Assembly (NCBI GenBank): GCA_963733085.1
Contig: CAVTBY010000016.1
Location: 87,838-151,837, forward strand
From: Desertimonas sp963733085
GTDB lineage: Bacteria > Actinomycetota > Acidimicrobiia > Acidimicrobiales > Ilumatobacteraceae
Direction of reading: 5' to 3'
Length of the DNA: 64,000 nt
Shown here: positions 25,847-36,701 of the stretch, in pieces
How positions within the stretch are numbered: position 1 is the stretch's first letter
Layout of the letters: each line of letters opens with the position of its first letter
Made by a program: the position numbers and the translations under genes
The notes under the pieces: model-generated
Database searches by the model: none
Seen by the model: the letters and a program-made list of their open reading frames with translations, nothing else
Told to the model about the DNA's origin: nothing

Positions 25847-26680
25847 TCAAGTCACGACAAGACCCTCGATGCCCTGCTCTGGTTCGGGGAACTGTGGGTC
25901 GAGCCGCTCGAGCGTGTGACGGAGGATGCGGGCGACGGTGAGATTGCGGACCCACTTGCGGTCGCCGGGGATCACGAACCATGGTGCATCCGTCGTCGAG
26001 GTGCGCACCAGTGCATCGCGGTACGCCTTCATGTACTTCGGCCACAGCTTGCGGTCGTCGAGGTCGCCGAGGCGGAACTTCCACCGCTCGTCCGGGCTGT
26101 CGATGCGGTCCTGCAGGCGCTCCCGTTGCTCCTCGGCGGAGATGTGGAGGAACAGCTTGACGATTGCCGTGCCCTCATCGACGAGCAGGCGCTCGAACTG
26201 GCGAATGTGGTTGTAGCGCCCGCGCCAGACAGCTGTGGGTGCCAAGTTCTTGACTCGCACGACCAACACGTCCTCGTAGTGACTGCGGTTGAACACGGCG
26301 ATCTGCCCGTCGGCCGGCACGTGACGGTGCACGCGCCACAGGAAGTCATGAGCGAGCTCTTCTTCGGTGGGCACGCCGAAGGACGTCACCCGGATCCCCG
26401 CCGGGTTGAGCCCGGTGAACACCTCGCGGAGCACACCGTCCTTGCCGCCGGCATCCATCGCCTGGAGGACGACGAGGAGCGACTGCGAACCTTCGGCGAA
26501 CAACAACTTCTGCAGCTCGGCCAGCCGGGAGACCTCGACAGCGAGCGCGGCCTTCGCCAGCGCCTTGTCCCAACCGAACGTCTCGCCCGGGTCGTGGTCG
26601 TCGAGATCGAGCTTGCGCTCGACACGCACGAGATCGAGCAGCTCACCGATCGTGCCGACCGGCTTGGTCCGACGCGGCAT
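25847..26680 (-). CDS. Polyphosphate kinase 2 family protein
   Basis: 277 residues from ATG 26680. PPK2 enzymes move phosphate between polyphosphate and nucleotides. The Walker A region is LQAMDAGGKDGVLREVF, the lid and Walker B region FNRSHYEDVLVVRV, and RDRxDSPDxRWKF-like sequence follows (here QDRIDSPDERWKFRLGDL, then LWPKYMKAYRDAL and WFVIPGDRKWVRNLTVA). Residue pattern resembles class I PPK2 or AMP/ADP phosphotransferases; direction and nucleotide are not resolved. It is upstream of the hydroxylase operon on the same strand, yet 19 bases apart, so linkage is possible. Confidence 0.92.
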   Translation of the reverse strand: MPRRTKPVGTIGELLDLVRVERKLDLDDHDPGETFGWDKALAKAALAVEVSRLAELQKLLFAEGSQSLLVVLQAMDAGGKDGVLREVFTGLNPAGIRVTSFGVPTEEELAHDFLWRVHRHVPADGQIAVFNRSHYEDVLVVRVKNLAPTAVWRGRYNHIRQFERLLVDEGTAIVKLFLHISAEEQRERLQDRIDSPDERWKFRLGDLDDRKLWPKYMKAYRDALVRTSTTDAPWFVIPGDRKWVRNLTVARILRHTLERLDPQFPEPEQGIEGLVVT

Positions 26681-26706
26681 CGGCGACACCGTAATCTCCC
26701 CCGTTG

Positions 26707-28436
26707 ATGGGGAACAGACATGGACGACTGATCGTGGCCACGACGATCGTTGCGACCGCCTCTTGGGTGACGACGGCCGATGCGGTCGGACCGCCGGCAC
26801 ATCAAACCGTCGCGCCGATGGCGAGCCCCGCACCCGGGGGGCACCTGACGATCTCCGGCGACGCCGAGGTGTCCAATCCCTGGACGCCGGCGGCGATGCG
26901 CTGCGACTCGTACTGCTACACCCGCGCCAGGACCTTCTTCGACCAGTTGGCCGTGTTCGGAGACGACGGGCAGGTCCACGGGATGCTCGCCGAGTCGATC
27001 GAGCCGAACGACGACTACACCGAGTGGACGATCAAGCTCCGCGAGGGAATCTCCTTCACGGATGGCTCACCGGTGAACGCCGCCGCCGTCATCTACAACC
27101 TGCAGGCCGCCGGCACCGGAGTGCTCGTCAGCGCTCTCGTCAAGGACGTCGCCAAGGTTCCCGATCCGAACAATCCTGACCGCATGATCCTCAAGATCGA
27201 GCAACTCGACGACCTCACGCTCGTCATTTACACGGGCGATGACGGCGACCCCGACCAACCGCTGCCGTGGCGCAATTTCCCCCACACGCTGACCGGACAG
27301 TGGGGCTTGATCGCCTCGCCGTTCTGGCTCGCCGAAGTTGCCGAGAACCCCGAGCTGGCGACCCAGCCGGTCGGGTCCGGACCATTCGTCGTCGACAGCT
27401 ACGAGCCCCGTGGCTCGTTGGAGGTCAGCCGCAATCCCGACTACTGGATGACCGACGCTGAGGGCAACCAACTGCCCTATCTCGACTCGATCTCGTTCCG
27501 GGTGATCGAGGACTCGGAGATCTCCGTCGAGGCCCTTCAGTCGGGCGACGTCGACATCGTCACGACGTCCAACGGCAGGGCGATCTCCACGGTTCAAGGC
27601 CTCGGCGACGAGTTCGCCATCGCCCTTCAGGACGACTACATCGAGACCTACTACTTGCTCCCCGATCTGGACAAGGCGGGGCCGTTGCAGGACCAAAGGG
27701 TGCGTTCGCGATGTCGCTGGCGATCGACCGTCAGGAGTTCGTCGACGTCACCAGCAACGGGTTCAACCCGCCCGCCAACGGGTTGTTCTCGCCGGGCCAG
27801 CAGGGCTACCTCGAGGACAACGGGCTCAGCCTCGAGCAGGACCTCGATGCCGCCGGGGCACTGATCAGCGAGTACGAGGAGGAGACCGGGACGGAGGTCG
27901 CCTTCACGCTTGGACACGTCCCCTCCAACGTCGTCGTCCAGGCCGCCGAGTTGCTGATGGGCTGGTGGTCGGAGATCGGTATCGACGTCGACTCGCGGAC
28001 GGTTCCGCAGAACGACTTCATCAACCTCGCCGTCTTCGGTACGCCGGAGTTCGAACTGTTCCTCTGGCGTCAGCACACCGGCGTGTTCGTCGACCAGCAA
28101 TACCTCTGGTGGCACTCCGAGAACGCCTTCCCGGATGGCAGTCTGTCGCTCAACTTCGGGCGCCTGCGTGATCCGGACATCGACGCCGGTCTCGACGCGC
28201 GCGCCGCCGATCAACCACCGATGAGGAGGCGAACGCCGCCGCCGAGGACGTCAACCGAGCGTTCGCCGCAGGTTGCCATTACATCCCGATCGCCTGGTTG
28301 GCGTGGGCCGTGCTCAGCGATCCCGGACGTGCAGGGCATCGGCGGGTTCACGCTGCCCGACGGACAAGCGGTGATCGACGGCAGTGCTTCTGCGGGCCAG
28401 TTCTGGACGCAGACGCTGAGCGTGGCCGAAGGCTGA
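26707..28436 (+). CDS. Family 5 peptide/solute-binding protein of an ABC importer (frameshifted)
   Basis: From ATG 26707 there is a signal peptide (LIVATTIVATASWVTTADAVG) and then a family 5 binding protein: GHLTISGDAEVSNPWTP, GMLAESIEPNDDYTEWTIKLREGISF, GSGPFVVDSYEPRGSLEVSRNPDYW. The frame shifts near 27,695, 28,215 and 28,330; joining the frames gives a continuous protein ending at 28436 with FTLPDGQAVIDGSASAGQFW. The rising error density suggests thin read coverage. It probably binds oligopeptides, nickel or similar; the permease gene that should follow is cut at 28.49 kb. Confidence 0.85.
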
Positions 28437-28455
28437 GACCGACGACCGAAGGCCG

Positions 28456-28500
28456 ATGCGCTACGCCCTGCAGCGACTGACTCGCTTCCTAGCAAGACCA
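28456..28500 (+). CDS. Start of an ABC transporter permease gene, cut off
   Basis: ATG 28456 opens with MRYALQRLTRFLA, the typical first residues of DppB/OppB-type permeases that follow family 5 binding proteins. Similarity ends at about 28,495, where unrelated sequence begins. I infer that the gene is truncated by a misjoin, not by evolution. Confidence 0.6.
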
Positions 28501-28520
28501 ACCGTCGAGCACGTATTGCG
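28490..28520. other. Probable chimeric assembly junction
   Basis: Left of this point lies the start of a permease gene; right of it the middle of an ATP-grasp gene begins without N-terminus. Reading-frame quality changes sharply here. The nonamer ACGTATTGC at 28511-28519 matches what I recall as the end of the nanopore ligation adapter, which would fit an unsplit chimeric read, though a nonamer match is weak alone. Confidence 0.7.
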
Positions 28521-29490
28521 AGGACAACCTGCGCGTGCCGTCCGGCGTCAGCTACGTGCTCGAGAACCGGGCCGTCGCCAAGCGGGCGTTCCCCGAGCTG
28601 TTCGCCCGCCTGACGATCGCCCCCGTCGACGCCTACACCGACGAGCTGAACAAGCTGCTCGTGTCGCTGGCCCCCGACGGCGTCGCCGATCCGTCGATCG
28701 CCGTGCTCACGCCGGGCATCTTCAACTCGGCCTACTTCGAGCACTCGTTCCTCGCCCAGCGGATGGGCGCCACGCTCGTCGAGGGCGGCGACCTCGTCGT
28801 GATGGACGACGACCGGGTGTACATGCGCACGATCGACGGGCTCGAGCCGGTCGACGTCGTGTACCGGCGGATCGACGACCTGTTCCTCGACCCCGAGGCG
28901 TTCCGCCCCGACTCGATGCTCGGCGTGCCCGGGCTGATGCGGGCGTGGAAGGCCGGCACGGTCGCCATCGCCAACGCGCCCGGGCGCCGGCGTCGCCGAC
29001 GACAAGGTCGTCTACGCCTGGGTGCCCGACTTCATCCGCTACTACCTCGGCGAGGAGCCGCTGATCCCCAACGTGCCGACGTACCGCTGCCTGTACGACG
29101 ACGAGCGGCGCTTCGTCCTCGACAACCTGCGCGACCTCGTGCTCAAGCCGGCCAACGAGAGCGGCGGCTACGGCATCCTCATCGGCAACCGGGCGACCGA
29201 TGCCCAGCTCGAGCAGCAGGTCGCGGCGATCGAGGCCGACCCCCGCAACTGGGTCGCCCAGCCGATCCTCCAGCTGTCGACGGCGCCGACGCTGTGCGGC
29301 GACGCCGTCGAGCCGCGCCACGTCGACCTCCGTCCGTTCATCCTCAGCGGGGAGACGTCGTACGTGACGGCCGGCGGGCTGACCCGGGTGGCCCTGCGTC
29401 AAGGACTCGCTCGTCGTCAACTCCTCGCAGGGCGGCGGCAGCAAGGACACGTGGATCGTCGACCTCGGCGCCGGCTGGGGGAAGTACTGA
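28517..29490 (+). CDS. Circularly permuted ATP-grasp protein, N-terminus missing, two frameshifts
   Basis: The first residues seen are C-EDNLRVPSGVSYVLENR, the conserved core of the DUF404/DUF407 circularly permuted ATP-grasp family. Later blocks are TPGIFNSAYFEHSFLA, DVVYRRIDDLFLD, VLKPANESGGYGILIG, and the terminal NSSQGGGSKDTW-like end to TGA 29488-29490. Breaks near 28,987 and 29,399 are each cured by removing one base. About 150 N-terminal residues are absent because of the join. The family is predicted (Iyer and colleagues' amidoligase survey) to form peptide bonds. It heads a cluster with alpha-E and transglutaminase genes. Confidence 0.88.
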
Positions 29491-29583
29491 GTGGCCTCGC
29501 TCGCTCCGAAGACTCCGCTCGGTCGGCGTGTCTCGCTGGCCCTGGCGGGCCCGGCCCGCACCCACGGCCGCGGGAGCGTGTAG

Positions 29584-30599
29584 ATGTTGCTGTCGCGGGT
29601 GGCCGATCGGATCTACTGGGCGGCGCGGTACATCGAGCGGGCCGAGGACACGGCGCGGCTCGTGCGGGCCCACGGCGAGCTGATGGCCGACCTGCCGACG
29701 CACGTGACGACGAAGTGGGAGCCGCTCGTCACCGTCGTCGGCAGCGACGCCCAGTTCGAGCGCTCGCGCAACGGGACCAGCGGTCCAGTCGCAGTCGCAG
29801 TCGCAGTCGCAGTCCCAGTCGTCCGGACGCGGCCCGACGACCGCGGAGATGGCCGTCGCCTCGTTCCTCGTCAGCGACCGGACGAACCCGAGCAGCGTCG
29901 TCAGCTGCGTCGTGTCGGCCCGGGAGAACCTGCGCACGACGCGCGACACGATGCCCCGCGACGGCTGGCTGCACGCTCAACGACCTCTACCTGTACGTGG
30001 CGACGGAGGCCGACCGCGGTCGCGACCGGCGGATCCGCGAGCGCTTCCTGAACCGCGTCATCGCCGACAGCCGCCGCCTCGACGGCGTGCTGGCGACGGC
30101 GATGACCCACGACGAGGCGTACGTCATGTGGCGCCTCGGGCGGGCGCTCGAGCGGGCCGACATGACGACCCGCGTGCTCGGCGTGCGCGCCGCCGCCGTG
30201 CTGTCGCTGCCGCGTCGGCGCAACGGCGACGGCGTCGCACCGGAGGGCCACGACGAGGTCCAGTGGATGGGCGTGCTGCGCTCGGTCCAGGGCCTGCAGA
30301 TGTACCAGCGGGCCGTGCGCGGCCCGATCGAGGGCCCGTCGGTCGTGCGCTTCCTGCTCGACCACGACCGCTTCCCGCGGGCCGTGCGGGCCCTGCTGCG
30401 GGAGATCCGCCGGGCGCTCGCCGAGCTGCCCGATCCCGGGCGGCCGCTCGACGCCGTCGACCACGTCGAGGCCGTGCTGCGCGACTCGACCGCGGCGAGC
30501 ACCGACGGCGCCGCGCTCGACGACGCGATGGACGCCCTGCAGGTGGCCATCGCCCAGCTCGACCGGCGGATCACCGAGCGCTACCTGCGGGTCGGGTGA
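29584..30599 (+). CDS. Alpha-E domain protein (DUF403), frameshifted
   Basis: Starts at ATG 29584 with MLLSRVADRIYWAARYIERAEDTARLVR split over the classic alpha-E opening. Further blocks are ASFLVSDRTNPSSVVSCV, NDLYLYVATEADRG and YVMWRLGRALERADMTTRVL. Alpha-E domains are all-helical partners of circularly permuted ATP-grasp enzymes. A hexanucleotide repeat (29786-29821) adds a Gln-Ser low-complexity stretch between the first two helical blocks in the corrected frame. Breaks occur near 29,780 and 29,970. Its TGA overlaps the ATG of the next gene (30597-30601). Confidence 0.86.
29786..29821. repeat. Hexanucleotide microsatellite (CAGTCG)x6
   Basis: Six CAGTCG units, the fifth ending in C, lie inside the alpha-E gene. 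In the frame that continues into the conserved helices they would encode Gln-Ser repeats. Copy number may vary between strains or be misjudged by long reads. Confidence 0.8.
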
Positions 30600-32814
30600 T
30601 GCTCGGCCGAGGAGCTGCTCGACGCGGTTCCTGCACGATCGCACGGCACTCGGCCGCCGCCAGACCGAGGCCGACCGCGTGATCGCGGCCTCGCTCGCCG
30701 GTCACCTCGTCCACGACCTGCGCGCGCCGGACGACCCGTCGCGACCGTCGCCGAACCGGCCGTGGCGGCTCGACCCGGTCCCGCTCGTGCTCGACGGCGC
30801 CGGTGTTCGACGCGCTGGCCGCCGCCGTGACGGCAGCGGCATGCAGGCGATGGAGGTGCTGCTCGCCGACCTCTACGGGCCCGCGCCGGCCGTGCGCGAG
30901 GGCTGGGTGCCGGCCGAGGCGCTGGCGTCGAGCGAGCGCTACCGGCTCGCCGCGGTCGGCGCGCCGCCGCCGCCGCGGTGGCTGACGACGTACGCCGTCG
31001 ACGTCGTCGCCGCTGCGCCGACGGGTCGTGGCGCGTCGTCCAGGACCTCACCGACACGCCGACCGGCGTCGGCTACGCGCTGCTCGACCGGTCGGTCATG
31101 GCGCGGCGTCGCGGCCGAGCTGCTCGGCCCGGAGGGCACCGGCGACCTGGCGTCGATCAGCGGGTTCCCGGCCGAGCTGCGCCACGCCCTGGCGACGCTC
31201 ACGGCGGCGCGCAGCCCGCGCATCGTGCTGTTCACCGGCGGCGTCGACGATGCCGGCGTACGTCGAGCACTCGGCGCTGGCCCGGCTGCTCGGGTTCCAC
31301 CTCGTCGAGCGGCCCGACCTCGTCGTGCGGCAGGGCCGGCTGTGGCTGCGCACGCTCGGCGGCCTCGACCCGATCGACGTCGTCTACCGCCGCCTGTCCG
31401 ACGCCGTGCTCGACCCGATCGAGGCCAGCGCCACCGGCAGCGCCGGCGTGCCCGGGCTCGTGCTGGCCGTCGGCCGAGGGCGGCGTCGTGCTCGCCAACG
31501 CCCACGGCGTCCGGCGTGCTCGAGGATCCGGCGCTCGCGCCGTTCTGGCCGGCGGCCGTCGAGGGCCTCACCGGGACGTCGCTGACGCTCGGCGACGCTC
31601 GCGACGCGAGCGACGAGCTCGCCGCCGTGCCGGCGTTCCGGCGCCGGCCAGGTCGTCAGCCGCCAACGTCGTCGTCCGCCTGCACGCCGTCGCCGGACCC
31701 GACGGCGTGACGGTGATGGCCGGCGGCAACGGGCGGGTGCTCGCCCCCGGCGACGACCCCCGGCGGCCGACGGCCCGGCTGGCCAAGGACGTGTGGGTGC
31801 TCGGCGCGGCCCGCGCCGCGCCGGTGATCGTGGCGCCCGCCGCTGCCGCAGGTCGACCTCGGCTCGTCCGTGCCGACCCGCGCCGCCGACGCGCTGTTCT
31901 GGGTCGGCCGGGCGGCCGAGCGGGCCGAGGCGATCGCCAAGACGGCGCGGGTCGATCGCCTCCCGCCGCCAGCAGGACCCGTCGCTGGCCTCGTTCGACG
32001 GCGGGCGCTGGGCCGCGCCGCATGGCCGCCGTGCTGCGCGTCGTGCGCGGCGCGGCGCTCGACGCCGAGCCGCCGCGCCGGCCGGCCGATCGTCGCCCTC
32101 GACGGCGAGCTGGCCGCGGCGACGCGCGCCGTCGCCGACCGGCTCAACGCGCTCGCTCGCCGACGCCGCGACGGTCGGCGAGTACCTGTCGGTGACGACC
32201 GGCCGGGTGCTCGGCAACCTCGCCGAGTCGCGCGACGAGCTGAGCGACGGGCCGGGCGCCGATCGACGTGCTCGACGCGACGATCGCCGACCTCGCCGAC
32301 GTTCGTCGGGCTGTGGAACGAGAGCACCGTGCGCGGCCCGGCGTGGCGCTTCGGCGACATCGGCCGGCGCGTCGAGCGGGCGCTCGTCGTGCTGGAGCTC
32401 GTCGACTCGTGCCTGCCGCGCGTCGACGCCGAGCGCGAGCCGCCCGACGTCGTCGACCGGTCGGCGCTCGAGGTCGCTGCTGGCGGCCAACGAGAGCCTC
32501 GTCGCCTACCGCCGGCGCCACCGCAGCGACGTCGAGCTGGCGGCGACGGTCGAGCTGCTGCTCCACGACGTCGACAACCCGCGGTCGTACGCCGCGTCGA
32601 TGCACCGCCTCGCCGATCACGTCGACGCCGTCGAGTGGAGCCACGGCCAGCGCGCCGTGGCGACGATGGCGGCGATGCTCGACGGCGACGACCCGCTCGA
32701 CGCGCATCGGCAAGGCCTACGAGAGCGTCGACGGCGTTCGGCCGGCTGCGTCGTCGACACGTGGTTCGCCACGCCCGTCAACCCGATGCTCGTGCGCGGG
32801 CAGGCGTGCGGTGA
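30599..32814 (+). CDS. Fused circularly permuted ATP-grasp and alpha-E protein (many frameshifts)
   Basis: One gene of about 735 residues after correction of at least eight single-base breaks. The N-terminal half is a second, divergent ATP-grasp copy (PNRPWRLDPVPLVLDG, QAMEVLLADLYGP, VLFTGGVDDA, LDPIDVVYRRLSDAVLDP). The C-terminal half is an alpha-E domain (ADALFWVGRAAERAEAIAKTAR, VATMAAMLDGDDPLDA, FATPVNPMLVRGQA). Fused copies beside single ones are known from this cluster type. It overlaps the alpha-E gene at its ATG and the transglutaminase GTG at its end (GTGA, 32811-32814), so the four genes form one operon. Confidence 0.84.
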
Positions 32815-33790
32815 CGCGGGCCGCTGCACTACCGCGTGTGCCCACCGCACGACGTACCAGTACGCGCAGCCGATGGCCGACGGCTACACGCTGGCCTACC
32901 TGCTGCCGCGCCCGACGCGCGCTGCAGGTCGTCGAGCGGGCCGAGGTCGAGGTCGACCCGGCGCCGGACGAGCGGGCCGAGCACATCGACGTGTTCGGCA
33001 ACCGGGTGCTGCAGATCGGCATCCACCGCGCCCACGACGCGCTGACGCTGCTCGGCGCGCAGCGAGGTCGTCGTCGAGCCGGGCCGGCTGCCGTCGGCGC
33101 GGCGAGCCGTGGGAGGTCGTGGCGATGCGCGTCGGCCGAGCTGCGCGGCGGCGACGCGCTGGCCGTGCGACCGTTCGCCGGCAGCTCGCCGTACGTGCCG
33201 CCTCGACCGCCACGGCGAGGCCCTGCGGGCGCTCGCCGAGGAGGCGTTCACGCCGCACCGGCCGGTCGTCGACGGGGCCCGGGACCTGTGCCACCTGATC
33301 CACGAGACGTTCGAGTACGACCCGTCGTTCACGGACGTGTCGACGCCGCTGTCGGTCGTGCTCGACGCCCGGCGCGGCGTGTGCCAGGACTTCGCCCACC
33401 TCGTCGACCGGGTGCCTGCGCTCGCTCGGGCTCGCCGCGCGCTACGTCAGCGGGTACATCGAGACCGATCCGCCGCGCCGGGCGGCGCGGCTGCGCGGCG
33501 CCGACGCGTCGCACGCCTGGTGCTCGCTGTGGGTGCCGCAGCAGGGGTGGATCGACTTCGACCCGACGAACGACCGCTTCCCGACGCACCGCCACGTCAC
33601 GGTGGCCTGGGGCCGCGACTACGGCGACGTGGCCCCGGTCCGCGGCGTCGTCATCGGTCCGGCCGCCGAGCAGATCCTGTCCGTCGAGGTCGACGTCGAG
33701 CGCGTGCCCGCTGCGAGCCGTCGCGACCCGCGTACTGGGCGCGACCGTCTCGAACGGCGATCGGGCGCGCTCGCCTCGAACTCGGACTGA
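32811..33790 (+). CDS. Transglutaminase-like cysteine protease (frameshifted)
   Basis: Begins at GTG 32811 with the N-terminal bundle typical of this family (HRTTYQYAQPMADGYTLAYLLPRP written across a repaired frame, then VFGNRVLQIGIHRAHD). The catalytic triad of the transglutaminase fold is visible: Cys in RRGVCQDFAHL, His in DASHAWCSLWV and Asp in IDFDPTNDRF. It ends at TGA 33788-33790. In such clusters the enzyme is thought to cut or transfer the peptide product of the ATP-grasp ligases. Breaks near 32,820, 33,060, 33,200 and 33,415. Confidence 0.88.
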
Positions 33791-33885
33791 GCGCGTCCAG
33801 ACGGCCGGCGCGTCGGCCGGCTGTGATTTGCGTCGCACGGGCGGACCGGACGCACGAACGGTGGTTGCGCCCAGCAACATGTCGG

Positions 33886-35136
33886 GTGTCCGGCTCGCGC
33901 CTCGTCTCGAAGCCGTTCGTGGCCGTCACGGCGGCGACCGGGCGCGTTCTTCGTCTACGTCGGCATGCTCGTGCCGCTGCTGCCGACGGTTCATCGAGGA
34001 CGAGCTCGGCGCCGGCGAGCTCGGCGTCGGCCTCAGCGTCGTCGACGTTCGCGTTCGCCGCGATCTTCGCCCGGCCGCTGATCGGCCGGCTCGTCGACGC
34101 GCTACGGCCGCCGGCGCGTGATGATCGGCGGCTCGCTGCTCGGCCGGCGTCGCCGGGTTCCTGTGCGCCACCGTCGACTCGCTGCCGCCGCTGCTCGCGC
34201 TCCGCGGCCTCGCCGGCATCGGCGAGGCCGCCGCTGTTCGTCGGCGCGGCGACGCTCGTCGCCGACCTCGCCCCGCCGCGACCGGCGGGCCGAGGCGGCC
34301 AGCTACTTCTCCGTCGCCGTGTTCGGCGGCCTCGGCATCGGTCCGGTCATCGGCGAGGCGGTGCTCGGCGGACGATCGCTTCCACCTGGCGTTCCTCGTC
34401 GCCGCCGGCGTTCACCGTGCTCGCCGCCGTGCTGTCGCTCGCCGTGCCCCACTCCGTGCCGCCCGGCCGGCCGACGACGCCGACCTCGAGCCGCGTGCCC
34501 GACGCGCGCGGGCTGCGCCGCGTTCATCCACCCGGCCGCGCTCGGGCCCGGGCCTCGTGCTGGCGTCCGGCATCGCCGCGTTCTCGGCGTTCTCGGCGTT
34601 CCTCCCCGACCACGCCCGCTCGATCGGCCTCGCCGGCTCCGGCGGCCTGTTCGCCGCCTACAGCGTCGTCTGCCTCGTGCTGCGCATCGTCGGCGCCCGC
34701 CTGCCCGAGCGCCTCGGCGCCCGGCGCGCCGTGACGATCGCGTTCGTCACGCTCGCCGCCGCGCTCGCGGGCGCTCGCCGCGTTCCCCGAGGCGTGGGCG
34801 CTGTGGGCCGCGGCCGTCGTCATCGGCGTCGGGATGGCGTTCATGTACCCGTCGCTGATGGCGCTCACCGTCAACCGCGTCGACGATCGCGAGCGCCCGG
34901 TCGCCGATCAGCTCGTTCACGATGTTCTTCGAGATCGGCACCGTCAGTCGGCGGCCTCGTGCTCGGCGCTCGTCGCCCAGCTGCTCGGCAAGCGGGCGTC
35001 GTTCGGCGCCGCCGTCGCTGCTGTGCGCGTTCGGCCTGTGGCTGCTGCGCAGCCCGCGTCGCGCCCGCCGAGCGGCGCGCCGCCGCCGCGCCCGGTCGTC
35101 CGCGCCGGCGTCTCGTCCCCGTCGCCTGCCGACTGA
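33886..35136 (+). CDS. MFS transporter (many frameshifts)
   Basis: About 400 residues after removing roughly a dozen extra bases, from GTG 33886 (or ATG 33878) to TGA 35134-35136. The pieces assemble into a 12-helix major facilitator: FFVYVGMLVPLLP, ARPLIGRLVDRYGRRRVM (motif A), ASYFSVAVFGGLGIGPVIGE, LASGIAAFSAFSAFLPDHAR, AVVIGVGMAFMYPSLMALTV and FGLWLLRS. It is downstream of the peptide-ligase cluster by 96 bases on the same strand and could export its product, but it may equally be unrelated. Substrate unknown. Confidence 0.83.
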
Positions 35137-35214
35137 CCCGGCGGCCGCCGCTGGCGCGTCGCGCTGTCCGATTCCCGCTCGTCGGCCGGCACCGGCACGG
35201 GCCATGATGGGGGC

Positions 35215-36701
35215 GTGCGTCGCTCGACCACGACCGCTGCTACCGGGCCGTGCAGAGCCGCGACCGCCGCTTCGACGGCTGGTTCGTCACCGCCGTGCGC
35301 GACGACCGGCATCTACTGCCGGCCGAGCTGCCCGGCCGTCACGCCGAAGCGCCGGCAACGTCGAGTTCTTCCCGACGGCGGCCGCCGCCCAGCAGCGCGG
35401 CTACCGGGCCTGCAAGCGGTGCCGGCCCGACGCCACGCCCGGCTCGCCGGAGTGGAACGTCCGCGGCGACGTCGTCGCCCGGGCGATGCGCCTCGTCGTC
35501 GACGGCGTCGTCGACCGCGAGGGCGTCGCGCGGCCTCGCCCGCCGGCTCGCCTACAGCGAGCGCCACCTGACGCGGCTCGTCACCGACGAGCTCGGCGCC
35601 GGCCCGCTCGCCATCGCCCGGGCCCAGCGCGCCCACACCGCCGCGCATCCTCATCGAGACGACCGACCTGGACTTCACGTCCGATCGCCTTCGCCGCCGG
35701 CTTCGGCAGCGTGCGCCAGTTCAACGACACCGTCCGCGACGTGTTCGCGGCGACGCCGTCGGCGCTGCGCGCCGCCGGCCGGCCGCGGCCCGGCCGGCGC
35801 CGGCCGGCGCCGTCGAGCTCGACCTCGCCGTCGCGCGAGCCGTTCGACGCCGAGCGACCTCGTGGCGTTCCTCGCCGCCCGCGCCGTGCCCGGCGTCGAG
35901 GCCTGGGACGGCGCGGCGTTCCACCGCGCGCTCGACCTGCCCGCACGGCCACGGCGTCGCCGTCGCTGCGCCGCCGCCGGCGCGGCCGCGACCGCCGGCC
36001 GGCGTCACGGTGCGCCTGCGGCTCGCCGACTGGCGCGACCTCGGCCCCGCCGTGCGGCGCATCCGCCGGCTGCTCGACCTCGACGCCGACCCCGTCGCCG
36101 TCGACGCCGCGCTCGGCCGACGACCCGGTGCTCGCGCCGCTCGTCGCCGCCGTCCCCGGGCTGCGCGTGCCCGGGCAGCGTCGACCCGTTCGAGACCGCC
36201 GTGCGGGCCGTCGTCGGCCAGCAGATCTCCGTCGCCGGCGCGCGCACCGTCGCCGGGCGCATCGTCGCCGCGGCCGGCGCGCCGCTGGCGATCGACGGCG
36301 GCCCGGTGACCCACGTGTTCCCGTCGCCGGCCGCGCTCGCCGCCGCTCGACCCGGCGACGCTGCCGATGCCGCGCAGCCGCGGCCGCACGATCGTCGAGC
36401 TGGCCGCCCGCGTCGCCGACGGGCGCGTCGTGCTCGACGCCGGCGCCGACCGCGACGACGTGGCCGCCGCGCTGCTCGACGGTGCCCGGCATCGGCCCGT
36501 GGACGGCCGGCTACGTGCTGATGCGCGGGCTCGGCGACCCCGACGTGTTCCTGCCGACCGACCTCGGCGTCCGCGCCGGCCTGGCCCGGCTCGGCGCTCG
36601 GCGCCGATCGGGCCGAGCGCTGGCGACCGTGGCGCTCGTACGCCCTGCACCACCTGTGGGCGATCGCCGGCGCCGACACCGACGCGAGGAGGCCGCGATG
36701 A
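35215..36701 (+). CDS. Ada-type regulator fused to AlkA DNA glycosylase (frameshifted)
   Basis: GTG 35215. The N-terminal Ada zinc/methyl-acceptor domain has TTGIYCRPSCPA and RACKRCRPD (four Cys). An AraC-type helix-turn-helix follows (ARRLAYSERHLTRLVTDEL, FAAGFGSVRQFNDTVRD). The C-terminal AlkA domain has the helix-hairpin-helix VPGIGPWTAGYVLMRGL and the essential aspartate in DVFLPTDLG. It would sense methyl damage and excise alkylated bases. Its TGA overlaps ogt by four bases. Several breaks of one base each are seen between 35,300 and 36,610. Confidence 0.88.
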
